From Silene noctiflora (taxonomy: Eukaryota > Streptophyta > Magnoliopsida > Caryophyllales > Caryophyllaceae): DNA of 46,916 nucleotides. The stretch lies in NCBI GenBank assembly GCA_009801015.1, contig VHZZ01000669.1, forward strand, positions 77,899 through 124,814. Direction: 5' to 3'. A model generated the notes under the pieces. That model saw only the letters and a program-made list of their open reading frames with translations, made no database searches and was not told the origin of the DNA. Positions within the stretch are counted from its first letter, which is position 1. Each line of letters starts with the position of its first letter. Of this stretch, positions 1 through 11,300 are shown one piece after another. The position numbers and the translations under genes were made by a program.

Positions 1-1110
1 ATGTACATAGGTACAAAATGGTCACTTATAAGGTACCTTTGAAAATAGGTACAATAGTACAACAATTACACCACAAATCAACATATACGTGAGAATTAAA
101 ATAAGTAGTATATAAATGATTTATACTACAAGATTGAGGATATATAGGTACGAAATGTGTTTAAGGAGGTACAATGAATACAAAACACAATAAAAAACAT
201 AAACGCTAACATTTTCAATGTACATAGTTACAAAATGCTCAGTGGTATAGTACTTTAATAGATAGGTACCAAAAGTTAAACAGATTCATTACAAATCAAA
301 GTCAAAAAATAAGATAAGGACTTTTAAACTTCGAACAGGTACTAAATGAAACAAATAGAAGACAGGATTTTCAATGTTGTATACTGACATATTGATAATA
401 CGTAGGTTTAAATTGCAGCATAGTACGGTACAATGATCATTGGCTTTCCTCTATGTTGGTCGATGGATTTAAGAAATGGTACAAAGCATAGAAAATACGG
501 TACAAATTATCAACACTACGATCATCAAGTTATATAGGTACAAAATGTTCAATAAAATGGTAGTAATGTAAATAGGTANAAAACTAAAAAAAATACATTA
601 CAAATCTAAAGATGCAAATTAGAGTACAATTTGTCATTGTGATAGAATAGACCAAAACTATCTCATGTAGTACAAAATATGAACAAATATCATACTGACN
701 TAGTGTAACAAAGAANGGGACACAAACCTCNTCGTACTTTGAACCGGTTTCTCATCTACCACATCGGCAACCGAGCCACGAACTTGAGCATTACTAGAGC
801 TCCGCTTACACCTAACACCCCATGTATTACAAACTTCAGTTCCTATTATTTCGNTCACTTCAACATTTTCGACCGGCCCTTTAGAGCTTTCCCCCTTCTC
901 TGTCAAGAACAAGTGGAACAAAATCAAGGAACACAGGTACAACAATCGTATGCCAATGATCTCATTCATCTAACCATCAATCCAAAAAAATGATCTCCTT
1001 AAGAAAACGGGTTCAAACGAAAAGCAAATGGGTACAAAATCAAGTGAAAACAAAAAATAAATGATTGATTATGGTACAATATTAATCGATTAAACATACA
1101 TATTACATAC
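1..1110. repeat. Region with dispersed GGTACAAAA-like motifs
   Basis: This AT-rich stretch carries roughly fifteen variants of a short motif (GGTACAAAATG, GGTACAAT, GGTACTAAATG and similar), spaced irregularly every 30 to 150 bases, mostly before position 580 and again at about 936, 1030 and 1070. The spacing is too uneven for a normal tandem satellite. It looks like the decayed non-coding part of a transposable element that runs in from the left edge. The family is not recognised. Confidence 0.4.
728..899 (-). other. Possible coding fragment (single exon), unknown family
   Basis: On the minus strand an open segment reads RGSVADVVDEKPVQS near its end. It is bounded by an acceptor-like AG at 901-900 and a donor-like GT at 727-726. 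The composition looks more protein-like than chance, but there is no start, no partner exon in the window, and two ambiguous bases fall inside it. It lies within the GTAC-motif repeat region, so a transposon-derived or captured gene fragment is as likely as a real exon. A FAR1/MULE-type origin is only a guess. Confidence 0.2.
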
Positions 1111-1354
1111 CAAATACGAATTTCACTTTTTTCTTCGGTGCGGGCTTGATAGGGCTTCTTGCCGTCGTTTTCCTCCTCATTGTTTGCAGTAGGTTTTCAA
1201 TTTTTGGGTAGAATAATTTTTGAATTCCTAGGTGTGTAAAAGAAGAAGTTAATTAAGGGAAGTTTGAGAGATTACACTGCACATTTAGTGGGATACAATA
1301 TTCTTAATTTTGTTTCCTTTTTTTAAAAATAAAATAAAATAATAATGATCATTT

Positions 1355-1444
1355 AATGTAACCCGTTACATTGATCCAATGTTAAAACTGGTGTAAATGG
1401 GCCGTCTCTCAATAACTTATTGAGAGACGGTCTCTCAGGAGACC
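1355..1444. repeat. Cluster of three hairpin-forming palindromes (GAGACGG type)
   Basis: There are three inverted repeats in 90 bases: 8-base arms AATGTAAC/GTTACATT at 1355-1372, a perfect 14-base stem CCGTCTCTCAATAA with a 1-base loop at 1402-1430, and GGTCTC/GAGACC with a 4-base loop at 1429-1444. The GAGAGACGG core recurs at 42843-42850, so this is probably the terminal part of a dispersed MITE-like family. Confidence 0.5.
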
Positions 1445-1976
1445 TTCTGTTTTAGCATAGCAAATTTAAAAAGTGAACAATTAATTTAATATAAATTTTG
1501 GAGAAAAAGGGAACAATCAAAATGAAATGGAAAAAATAATATTATTTATCTTATTGAATTGAGGTGTTAAGAGCCCATTATAAGGTGACAATACCAATGG
1601 ACCAGTACTACAAGTAAGTCCCTTCATTTGGTTATTTTATTTTCATAAAGTAAATGTAAAATAAATTCATTTAAAATGACGCAAAAAGTAAATTATAATA
1701 TTGAAAAAATATCAAGCCTACTCACAAGTTTATTGAGCCGATCGTTGCCGTACTCGAGTTGACTCGCTAAAAGACCTGATCTGAGCTTGGCCTTGGTCAT
1801 ACTTTGACCGAATCGATCTCGAATTACTCATCCGTTGTTTCATCTCATCTTCACCCCTAATACCGCTTACGCTCTTTCAAAAAGTCACTAGATGTTTTTA
1901 ACTCAATAACCAATAAGACTACACCTAACACATCTGACCAAGTCTATGCACAAAGAAAAAATAAATACTCCTTATC

Positions 1977-1984
1977 CTATAAAG
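1977..1984 (+). promoter_or_regulatory. Probable TATA box of the carboxylesterase gene
   Basis: The sequence CTATAAAG sits about 90 bases before the ATG at 2069. It lies downstream of the earlier in-frame ATG at 1946, which argues that the transcript begins after 1946 and that 2069 is the real start. Confidence 0.55.
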
Positions 1985-2068
1985 CACCAGCAGAAGTTCC
2001 CCCACCAATGCATTGACAAGTGTAAACTATTCAATACAACTATTTCAGTGTTCTTCACTCAATTTACA

Positions 2069-3028
2069 ATGGAGTCCACAAAACCACAAATTTCCTACGA
2101 TATGTCTCCATACCTTATAGAATACACAGATGGAACCATAGAAAGACTAGCCGGATCCGAAAGAGTTCACCCCGGTTTCGACTCACGTACCGGGGTGACC
2201 TCCAAAGACATACTCATCAACCAAACACTTCCAGCAAGAATATACACCCCAACTGTAACCTCATACACCAATCACAAGCTGCCAATTGTCATCTACTTCC
2301 ACGGCGGAGCTTACGTCATAGCATCCCCTGCTTTCCCACTTTACCACACCTTTTGTAACAACCTGGTGGCGTCAGCGAATGTCGTTCTAGTCTCCGTTGA
2401 CTACAGGCTGGCACCAGAACACCCACTTCCTGCTGCCTATGATGATGCATGGGACGCGACCCAATGGGTTGCGACCCATGCTGATGGCGAAGGACCTGAG
2501 CAGTGGCTGAACGAAGGGGTTGACTATAACAAAATATTCTTAGCAGGTGATAGTGCAGGATCTACTTTAGCACATCACGTGTCGTGTCGTGTTAACAGGT
2601 CGTGTTTCGATGAAAAGGTTAGTATCGAAGGGATGATCCTTATACACCCGTATTTTTGGGGGAAAGACCCGATTGGATCCGAAATCAATGACCCAAGGAA
2701 GGAGATGGTTGACAGATGGTGGTTGTACGTATGCCCTACTGATAAAGGGTGTGATGACCCGCTGATCAACCCGTTCAGCAATGAAGCTCCGAGATTAGAG
2801 ACGATTACATGTAATCGAATTATTGTGTTGGTTGCGGAGAAGGATATATTGAGTGAAAGAGGGAAGTATTATTACGAGGGCGTAACAATGAGTGGGTGGA
2901 ATGGTAAGGCAGAGTATTATGTATCAGAAGGGCAAGACCATGTTTTTCATATTTTCGATCCCGATTGTAAGAAAGCAGTTGACATGAAGACGAAGATTGC
3001 TTCATTCATCAACCAAGAAATTGATTGA
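2069..3028 (+). CDS. Plant carboxylesterase (CXE, alpha/beta-hydrolase fold)
   Basis: An intronless gene for 319 residues, the usual length for plant CXE proteins, which hydrolyse small carboxylic esters in the cytosol; the substrate cannot be told from sequence. The oxyanion-hole motif HGG is at residues 78-80 (HGGAY, where many relatives have HGGG). The nucleophile elbow GDSAG carries Ser162. The remaining triad members are probably Asp259 (VAEKD) and His291 (GQDHVF). YRLAPEHPLPAAY at 113-125 is a family hallmark. An upstream in-frame ATG at 1946 would add 41 residues, but they are low-complexity and lie across the probable TATA box, so I chose 2069, where the family N-terminus begins. A poly(A) signal follows at 3140. 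The intact triad argues against a GID1-type gibberellin receptor, in which the catalytic His is replaced. Confidence 0.95.
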   Translation: MESTKPQISYDMSPYLIEYTDGTIERLAGSERVHPGFDSRTGVTSKDILINQTLPARIYTPTVTSYTNHKLPIVIYFHGGAYVIASPAFPLYHTFCNNLVASANVVLVSVDYRLAPEHPLPAAYDDAWDATQWVATHADGEGPEQWLNEGVDYNKIFLAGDSAGSTLAHHVSCRVNRSCFDEKVSIEGMILIHPYFWGKDPIGSEINDPRKEMVDRWWLYVCPTDKGCDDPLINPFSNEAPRLETITCNRIIVLVAEKDILSERGKYYYEGVTMSGWNGKAEYYVSEGQDHVFHIFDPDCKKAVDMKTKIASFINQEID

Positions 3029-3139
3029 GCAGCACTTTTTTCTCGACAGTAGATGGAATGATTCATCTTAAACAAGAATTTGTGTTTCTTTTTTCTTTTT
3101 GTTTTCGGTTGTGAAGTGTACTGAAAGTTCGAAACTATC

Positions 3140-3145
3140 AATAAA
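3140..3145 (+). terminator. Poly(A) signal AATAAA of the carboxylesterase gene
   Basis: A canonical AATAAA lies 112 bases after the stop codon of the esterase and is followed by T/AT-rich sequence, as expected for a plant 3' end. Confidence 0.6.
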
Positions 3146-3855
3146 GCATTATGTATTGTTAGAATATATAACCGATCTTGGGACTCCATGGACTTAAACT
3201 TTTAGTTGAAATGGTTTCTTGACATGTATTACCCATTATCTCAACCGTGCACCCGCACCCACCATATGACTTAGTTTCCGGCCAACAAAAATATTTCCTC
3301 TATGGAGATGGAAATCAGACAAAGTTTACTGAACTTGGTATCCCTGTAACTCTTAAATTATCGAGCACACATACAAATATACAATTTATATGTCATTATA
3401 CAGAGTATTATATAAAACCAAATATATTTTTTTAAGTTTATTTATAGCAACCATATGAACAAATTATATGGCAAAATTACAATCTTAGGCAAACCCTCTC
3501 TTTTTCCTCTCTCTTTGGGATCTTATCTATGTGCCAACCATTTGTTTACCTCCACGGTAAAAAGAAATGTGACAAAAAAAAATGATGCTCTAATTCCATT
3601 TCCATCAATTGCAGCATTTTCCATTTTCTTGAATTCTTAAAAACAAGCTGAAATCCTTTTATCGAATTCATTATTGTTCAATTTCATTCACATAAGCGAA
3701 AAAATTGCATTCTTTTGCAATATGCTGTAAACAAGAATGCATCAAAGATGATGAAAATGAACCGGAAAACATCACCATGTCAACAAAGATGAGACACTGC
3801 CTTGTTTCCACCCGAAAAACTTCACAATCAATATTATTATCGTCATCATCATCCA
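3146..3855. other. Intergenic / 5' leader between esterase and membrane protein
   Basis: AT-rich sequence with no recognisable gene or repeat. The last 150 bases are probably the 5' leader of the next gene. Short open frames here have low-complexity composition and no family resemblance. Confidence 0.5.
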
Positions 3856-4347
3856 ATGTCGGACGACGGATCCACAGGAAGCTGTGTGGTATGCATCATC
3901 CTAATGTTCCTTTTTGTATGCGTTTTCACGGGAGGTATATTCTTAGTTTTGTATACAGCACAACCCGTATCTCCAGCGACCTCTTGGTATCCCGTTGCTG
4001 GCATAACTCTAGTTTGTCTACCATGGTTATTTTGGATACTTTTGGTTCTTTATAGGCTCCTTTCACGCGCATTAGGTTTTAGGATGGTTTGTTGGGGAAC
4101 GGGTGCTTTTCCACAAGAAAGTGTATACGCAGGAGGTGGTGGAGGTGGAGGTGGTGGTGGGGGTATAGACAAGGTCGACGGGGATTTGGAAAATGGCGCC
4201 ACATATGCCATGAATAATGAAGCTCATGCAGGAGAGGCTCATCAAGGTGAGGAAACAACCACGCACGACGACCATCATGGGGATTCACCCATGTCGGTGG
4301 TATCTCATGAAAGCGAAATGCCATTAAAATCGGCAATGCAATCATGA
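3856..4347 (+). CDS. Small two-pass membrane protein with Gly run and acidic/His tail
   Basis: An intronless frame of 163 residues whose specific function I cannot name. A short cytosol-like N-terminus (MSDDGSTGSC) is followed by a first membrane segment at about residues 11-33, a loop, and a second at about 45-67, then RLLSRALGFR. Eleven consecutive glycines at 93-103 are encoded by GGT/GGA repeats, so the length is likely variable between alleles. The C-terminal 60 residues are polar and rich in Glu, Asp and His. The open frame continues upstream to a TTG at 3802, but 3856 is the first ATG in frame. The two-helix hairpin and the non-repetitive coding character outside the glycine run support a real gene. 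Plant-specific proteins of similar layout exist, so a small membrane adaptor is a reasonable but unproven reading. Confidence 0.65.
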   Translation: MSDDGSTGSCVVCIILMFLFVCVFTGGIFLVLYTAQPVSPATSWYPVAGITLVCLPWLFWILLVLYRLLSRALGFRMVCWGTGAFPQESVYAGGGGGGGGGGGIDKVDGDLENGATYAMNNEAHAGEAHQGEETTTHDDHHGDSPMSVVSHESEMPLKSAMQS

Positions 4348-5208
4348 TTGTGAGGAAAGGCAGGCAAACAATGTCGCCTCAAGAGCGAATACCCATCAAC
4401 ACACAACATACAAGTTACAAGTACGTCATCTCAATAGGCACGAAGACACACGAAAGAGAGAATCAATGGTAGCTGAACTGGTGCACCCCGGTACTCCTCG
4501 TCCTAAACGATAACATTACGTATTTTGTCTATATGCCAATGGTAGTTAACAACTTCTTTATTGTATTACACACCTTAACAGTTAGCCTACAAGATAACAT
4601 TTTAATACCGCGCAAATAGCATATATAATAGCTTTTGATCCGCCGTTTCAGCAAGGATTGCTATAGAAAATTTTGCAAACGCCATTAAGCAGAATAATAC
4701 AAGACTGAATGCGTTATAAAATTAGGTGATAAGTCTACAACAGGACATAAATTACAATAAAGCCGAGTAGACGCAATAAAGCTCAAGCTCTTCATATTAT
4801 ATCATGTAAGTTCCTATATACGACACACTATGTTACGAGACAAATACGAAACCTGAACAGTTTATTGTAAACACAATTTCTTCTAATGTTACGAGACAAA
4901 TACGGATCCGCTAAGATTGTCTAGCAATATGACAATCCTTATGAGAATTTGTAATAAACAAAATGAGTCGGATCGATAATGTGTAAAGTTGAAAAAGAAG
5001 AAAAAGATATCAAGATAACACACTAGGAAAAGAAGAATCCACTTTGAAGATCCACAAAGACAAGCACTCTATGCAACCTTTTCAATTTCCACCTACTCGA
5101 GGACAAACTTCCTACACAAATAAAGCAAGACCGATTTACCAAATTACAGAGCAAATTTCCGGGTTTTGATTCTATCTACTCCAATCTCCAACCCACTTAC
5201 AAGGTTAA
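4348..5208. other. Intergenic, no gene seen
   Basis: The 3' flank of the membrane protein gene followed by AT-rich DNA. I see no coding frame, no tandem repeat and no clear element up to the MITE at 5209. Confidence 0.5.
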
Positions 5209-5337
5209 CAGTGGTGGAGCTAGGGAGGCAGTGGCCCCTGACGGATTAAATTTTTGAAATTTTCGAAAAAAAAAAATCGAGTGTACCTTATTTTATTACT
5301 ATTACGCCCCTAAACTTGAATTCTGGCTCCGCCACTA
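5209..5337. mobile_element. hAT-type MITE, 129 bp, with 8-bp target duplication
   Basis: The terminal inverted repeats are CAGTGGTGGAGCTAG at the left and TAGTGGCGGAGCCAG read inward from the right. The element is flanked by the identical 8-mer AAGGTTAA at 5201-5208 and 5338-5345. A (C/T)A(A/G)TGG terminus with an 8-bp duplication is the hallmark of hAT elements. There is no coding capacity. Related copies are at 35949-36121 and, less clearly, at 37823-38008 and 41560-41733. Confidence 0.8.
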
Positions 5338-5345
5338 AAGGTTAA

Positions 5346-5869
5346 TCGGCTGGTCTCAAATCAAAACTTGTCTCATACTCCCTCCATTTACTCATGTTCT
5401 TCTGCTTTTCAATATCCGCGGAATAAACGTGCTAAAAGCACGAAGTTTCCTGACCTAGAAATCTAGAATTGTACTCTCCCCATTCACTTCATTCGTATAT
5501 TTCCAATTATAGGTAAACAAATAATTAAGACAAAGGGCTTATTTTTATGTTTTCCAGTTGTTTCGTTCCGCTAATCATGTAAGGGGCTTCCCACTCCTTT
5601 TTCACTCAAATACAAATTCAATAAAAAAAATACCAAAATTATAAAAATAACGGTGCAAATATAAGGGGCTTTTTAGACGTCTAAGTTAAAGACGATTTTA
5701 AACAAGACCGATTAATAAGAAAACAGCGGGTAGAGATAAAAAGGCTTATAATTAAACATAACACACAATACTTGTACAGTTGTACTACATTGGAAATCAT
5801 AATCAGAAAATTAATTATCCAGAACAACATACTAAATTACTAATAAATCCAAAGGATATTACACTAGGA
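5346..5869. other. Intergenic, MITE-like scraps
   Basis: This contains a TACTCCCTCCATTTACTC motif near 5376, typical of decayed Stowaway-type termini, and otherwise AT-rich sequence that includes the 3' flank of the DUF3339 gene. Confidence 0.4.
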
Positions 5870-6079
5870 TTAACCAGCATAAATATGAACACCAACAGCA
5901 ATAAGCAAGATAGTAATAAGACCAAAGTAAATAATAGTATGAACAAGAATGGAAGCACCACTAGTACGCATGTTTCCAAACTCAATCACTCTTCCATGTC
6001 CTGGTATTTGAAACAGCAAACCTGGTTGCAACAACACGAACAGCACCACTGCTATTACTACTGGCCCCCAATCTGCCAT
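5870..6079 (-). CDS. DUF3339 family small transmembrane protein
   Basis: A single-exon gene for 69 residues, the normal size of this plant-specific family. The N-terminus MADWGPVVIAVVLFVLLQPG and the later block FGNMRTSGASILVHTII are family signatures. Two hydrophobic helices span about 5-25 and 43-65, separated by a short polar loop (QIPGHGRVIEFGN). Arabidopsis has several paralogues annotated only as transmembrane proteins, and the biochemical role is unknown. The sequence is intact from ATG to stop with no odd residues. It stands alone between two intergenic stretches. Confidence in family membership is high; in function, nil. Confidence 0.95.
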   Translation of the reverse strand: MADWGPVVIAVVLFVLLQPGLLFQIPGHGRVIEFGNMRTSGASILVHTIIYFGLITILLIAVGVHIYAG

Positions 6080-6958
6080 TTTTCAAATCGAAATTTCTAG
6101 GGTTTTGATTTGTGATTTCTTGATTTGTTTGGGTTGTGATTTCGAGTGAAGTAGAAAAAGGGGGAGTTTTATTTTGTTTTGTTTAATGGGCGGAGTTTGG
6201 TGGTTTTTTTTGGGATTAAATATATGAAAGTTTATTGGGTGGTGACGAGGCGGTTGCGTGTGACACTTGTAAGGTTGTGATGCTTTTGTTGTCGGTTTTG
6301 GACGGTTCTCGATGGTTTCTTGATAGGCTCGAGTAGTCGTGTGACTTGGCTGTTTGATTTTACTCGTTTTAAACTCGGGCATAATTGCACGGAGACGCAA
6401 ATATTTATTATTTTCTTGAAATAATTAATGTAGTAGAACATAGAAAAACGTTGATATTAAATCTGGTTATTATGAACAATAGGTTGTGTTGCAAATTTTA
6501 TCGTTGGATTGTAAAAGGTGAAGTTCAATTAAATTTTGTGTGAACATTTTTTATGTAGGAATAAGTAGATTGAAATATTGTGCAAAATATTAGTATCTGG
6601 CGGTTGTACTTCTAATTAAATCACAAAGGCAATGTGGTGGGGGCTATCATTAAAAAAGTTATTTTTCTAGCCATAAATCAAGGAACCAAAACAATCTTTA
6701 AAAAACATAGCTTTTATATATAGGAGATTTTTGTTTTTAACACACAAATTATCATTTGTGACCGAGAAATGTGACTAGTTAATGTTTATGTCGTGTAAAG
6801 TTCGAAATTTTCTCCATTTTAATTTTATTATTTTTTAGGAGAATTAGTGAAATGGCGAGTTATACTTTACCTTAATTCAAATGAATTATAGTCGGTTCTT
6901 TTTAGGAATCACAATTCTTTTACAATGGAGAAATTTATTTACCTAACCCAACCAAAAA
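6080..6958. other. Intergenic / promoter side of the DUF3339 gene
   Basis: Just upstream of the minus-strand DUF3339 start lies T/G-rich sequence that probably includes its leader. A TATA-like AT stretch lies near 6220-6230. No other gene is seen. Confidence 0.4.
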
Positions 6959-7792
6959 TATAATAGTATATGAGTTCTTTTGGGAAGACACTCAAGAGTA
7001 AATCCGTGAGGGTTTCGTCCAAAGCGGACAATATCGTATTATTATGGATAATGGATACGAAAGAAGTAAAAACCCAACACAAGATATTCACGCTTCCACA
7101 CAACAAATGGTATTAAAGCCCAATGTTGCTAGACACGAGGATGCATCAGGACCAAGACTTAAAGTAGCGTATATTGTAAGACATGAAACTCTTATTATAG
7201 CTCGAGGGAGTGTTAATATGTTCCCCAGAAGCGATATGGGTCTGTGTTGAGACAGGGTCATCCAAGAGAAGATCATCAGCGATCTAGCGAGGTGGGCTAA
7301 AACTTAATGGAGGCAATAAAAGTAGTCCATGGTAAGTCCAAAGGCGGTCCGATGTGACGCGCTGAGAGAGTGGATTCGGACCCGATTCAGGGTATACGCA
7401 GAGGAGTTTGGTACGCAAGTGTAGCACAAACCCCGTGAGACATATGGTGTGTCGGTTAAGGGGTGGGTATGACTTGATGATGCTAAGGGTGTCTAGAAGT
7501 TGGGGTTGTAGGCGTGGGAAATTCTCCATAGAGGTCGAGGTCCGAGTTCAAGATGATGGTCCTTGATTTGAGAGGAGGATGGTCCGTTAGGGTGCAAACT
7601 CATGTCTCGCATCGGTAATGTAAAAGTGAGGATATCTTTATAAATGTCTACAAAGTATAATAATAAGGCATTTTGGGGAAGAAGTCTAAGAGTAAATCCG
7701 TGATGACTCGGCCCCAAATAAATAATATCGTACTATTATGGATAATAGACAATACAACAAAGACCCATACAAAATATTTACGCTTTCGCACA
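6959..7792 (+). mobile_element. TRIM-like non-autonomous LTR retroelement
   Basis: Two related direct repeats flank about 500 bases of non-coding DNA. The left copy (about 6959-7102, 5' part lost) and the right copy (7603-7792) share blocks such as GAGTAAATCCGTGA, ATTATTATGGATAAT/ACTATTATGGATAAT and ACGCTTCCACACA/ACGCTTTCGCACA. The right copy begins TGTC and ends CACA, as LTRs do. Six bases after the left copy, TGGTATTAAAGCC (7108-7120) resembles the primer-binding site TGGTATCAGAGCC that pairs with initiator tRNA-Met. A purine-rich GAGAGGAGGATGG lies before the right copy, as a polypurine tract would. There is no gag or pol. The size and layout fit a terminal-repeat retrotransposon in miniature. 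A target duplication was not found. Confidence 0.6.
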
Positions 7793-8381
7793 CCCGTAGT
7801 CCCGTACCAACGGGTAAACCCCACAAGGCCATAAATTTTACGCAAGTTTTGGACTAAAATTTTGTTGCCACACAAAATCATCCAAACTGTCCATTTCCAA
7901 GGAAAATGTTGAAGGTTGTGGACGGTGGGAAATTTCCCTTCTTGTATTTCGTTTGTCAATTGTCAGTATTCCTCATCGACGCTCACGATATGGTCGATTG
8001 GTCGGTTGAATTGTTCGGCAAGGATCTTGTAATATAATAGTACGAGAATAAACCGGGCATGCATTACACGTGGACTCGTGGTATATATTACTCCGTAGTT
8101 AACATTTAAAGAGTAAAAGATACTCTAAACCTTTTATTATTCGTTATAACTAATAAGAATACATCATATAATCAAAAGTTACAAATGATAAGATAATCTA
8201 CTCTCAAATTAATAAATTAAATTAAACATAAAAATCGAAACTTATAGAATTACTACATCCTCACAAAAACCATTCTCAAAATGGACTACTCCACTACCCT
8301 TCGTAACATTCAATAAATCGATCCCCAACCATTCATCACAACGTAATATATACTTCAACCCGAACATTTTGAATCAACTTG
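7793..8381. other. Intergenic between TRIM-like element and sugar transporter
   Basis: AT-rich sequence with no recognisable feature. The last 200-300 bases are the likely 3' untranslated region of the minus-strand transporter gene. Confidence 0.5.
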
Positions 8382-11300
8382 TCATGACAAATTTTCAGTC
8401 TTGGCATTGATAGATGCTTGAATTTCCTCAAGGGTCTTCCCCTTTGTTTCGGGTACAACTCTTGCTACAAATACAACAGTCAGTACACAGAATGCTGCAT
8501 ATATATAGTATGTTCCTGCAATGCCAGACAAAGAAAAAAAAATGGTTAGGAGTTAGGACGGATCAAAGGTAAACAAATGTTTAGGACGGAGGGAGTATAT
8601 AATTCATCTTGTCGAGTTGTATTACTTACCAAAGGTGCTCCAGTCCATCATGAAGTTATAGGTGTAAGAAATTAGCCAAGCTCCTGACCAGTTCACTAGA
8701 ACTACCAGACTTCCTGCAGCACCCTTCACATTTATTGGGAATATCTGGTTGAAATAAACCGAAATATGTTAGTAAATGAAATAAGTCAAATTCACAGGCG
8801 GGTGTTATTGAGGCGTTTGGGTGAACTGTCATCGTAACTTCTTATACATAGTACCGATGGCAATTACTGACTTAATTCGATCTAATTGATTATATGCAAA
8901 AGTGAATTTTCAAACAGGTGTGATTTCAGAATTACCTCAGACATTATGACCCAAGGAACACCACCAAATCCAATGGAGAAGGCTGATACATAAGTCTGCA
9001 ACACCAAAACGACGATTATGTAAGTAACCAAAATACATAAGTTGTTTCGTGATTTCACTCAAAGTAGATCATTAGTGATTAGCTTTACCAAGACACCTCC
9101 GACGGCCAAAATAGGCACCCATTCTAGCAACAGGCCGTAGCTCTGAAACATACGTATAACACCAAATTAGAACAAAATAACAAATGATTGACAGAACGTA
9201 CCAAGTATTACATACGGCGTATTAGTATACATCATGTCAATTACATACCTTGAGTAAAAAGCCAGTGCCAATGAGGAAGCAGCCTAGAAATGTCCCCAAT
9301 GCAGAGATCTTTATAGTTCAGACGAAATTGCGTTAGCCCTCTAAACACATATGCGCATTGAGCTCAGAAAAACTAAGTGAAGAACGGGGTAAAAATACCG
9401 TGATAAGAGGCTTTCTTCCAGATTTATCCATGAGCACTGCACCAACAACGGTTATGGGCACCTGAATAATAGCATAGGCTATTGTTCCTAGCTTCCCTGA
9501 AGAAAGTCCGGCGTCCACAAATGTTTGACTCACATAGAACCCGATTCCATTTATTCCAACACATTGCTGAAACACCATCAGTCCTACTCCAATCTGCGTA
9601 TTAATCAATAGTATTCAGCATTTAAGAAAAGAACAACAATGACTGATTTCTTCAAAACAAATAAGGTGCTTACAATAACCGCTTTGATGTACTTTGCTTG
9701 AAACAAATCCAACAAGCTCCCCTTAGGTAGACCATCCAAAATCATATTATAATCCTGAAAAATAAAGAACACGATTAAATTTCCGTAATGAATGTCATTT
9801 ACCTAACGATTCATATTTTCGTAGTAGTATTCAACATTGCATAATGAATAAACCTCAATTGCAGCAATTTCACGAGATATATCAGCATCTTTTCCTCGAA
9901 GGATTCTCAAGGCGACCTTAAAGTCCTTTTGACGGCCAACTTTTGCCTGGCAATCGAACAAATACGTACAATTAACATCCTCATTCCAAAATGTATATGT
10001 TAAAAGTGTAACAAAAAGTTTGAAGTGATCATATAAATCGATGAAGAGGCTTACCAGCCATCTGGGCGACTCTGGCACGAAGAATAGACCAGAAATCAGC
10101 ACTATGCAAGGGAAGAGCCCTTCATCCATCATAAACCAATGAAATGTCAATTTTCATTTCTTTTTAGTTAAATTATATTCCAATTTGAATGAGTAAAAGT
10201 AAGAAAAAAGTTACCAACTAATGCTAAATTCCTCCAAGAAATAACTGATCCTAGCAACAAGGACATTGATGATCCAGTGACAATCATTAGCTGCAGAATG
10301 ATTAATGAAATGATCATTCTAAAACGGTTGTAACTGAATTAGTGTACGAGTATATTACAAGTCGATATGGTCCAAACACTAAAGTTAAACCGGGACAATA
10401 TAAACAAGGTTGGTTACCTGATTGAGAGTGGTAAGACCTCCTCTTAGATCCTTAGGTGCTATTTCGGCAATAAAAATGGGTACCTAAATATACGATTTAG
10501 CAAGCAATTTTACGATATGAGCGAGATATGAAGTTCGAAAATTTAGGTTAACTAGTCGAAATTGAACATAGTTAATCAGTACAGATTGTTACCACGTATG
10601 ATAGAACACCAATGCCATATCCACTCGATAACCTTCCAATGTCGAGAAATAATGAGTCCTGTTCGAGACGACCACAATATTTACTAACAAAAAATAATAA
10701 TTATACGGAATACTTTAATTATTGTACAAAGGTATTCTTTACATTAGCTAAGAAAATTAAATAACCATATGGGGTGGTACAAATTCTCATTTATGACGGC
10801 ATTATTCCGTCACAAGCGCGTGAGTTGTGACCTTTTATGAATGTGACAAGCACATTATGTGTAGAACCAACGCTAGTTCTGGCGAAATGCACATGAAAGT
10901 GATATCCTTGGACATACCTTGGCGAAGTAGACAGCAAGCCATCCTGTTATACAGAAACATGCTGACATCCTCATCGCCTGTTGTCAAACAAATCCTGTTT
11001 ATTATTTAGGGAGTGAAAGGACAAAACAAATTATTTTGGAGATCGCAACCGCGTCACTCGGTTCGATTATAGGGTCAATTTAAGCGGCTTAGGTCGTAAG
11101 AAATTCGGGTTGTCTCGGGTCAATAATGGAACTAGGCCTGGTAATTTAAAGTTCATGTTGGGTATCGTTAGGTCAGATAACAAGTCGGGTCGAGCTGGTC
11201 AGTCTGGGGCGTCTAAGGCCACGGCCGGCGGAACAGGGCATCCGATTTTGGCCACTGAATTTATGTAACGTGTGCTGAAATTTCACTTCGTGAGTTATTG

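Noticed and set aside
1946..2068. In-frame upstream ATG that would extend the carboxylesterase by 41 residues
   Set aside because: The extra residues are not family-like and the stretch spans the probable TATA box at 1977, so the ATG at 2069 is preferred.
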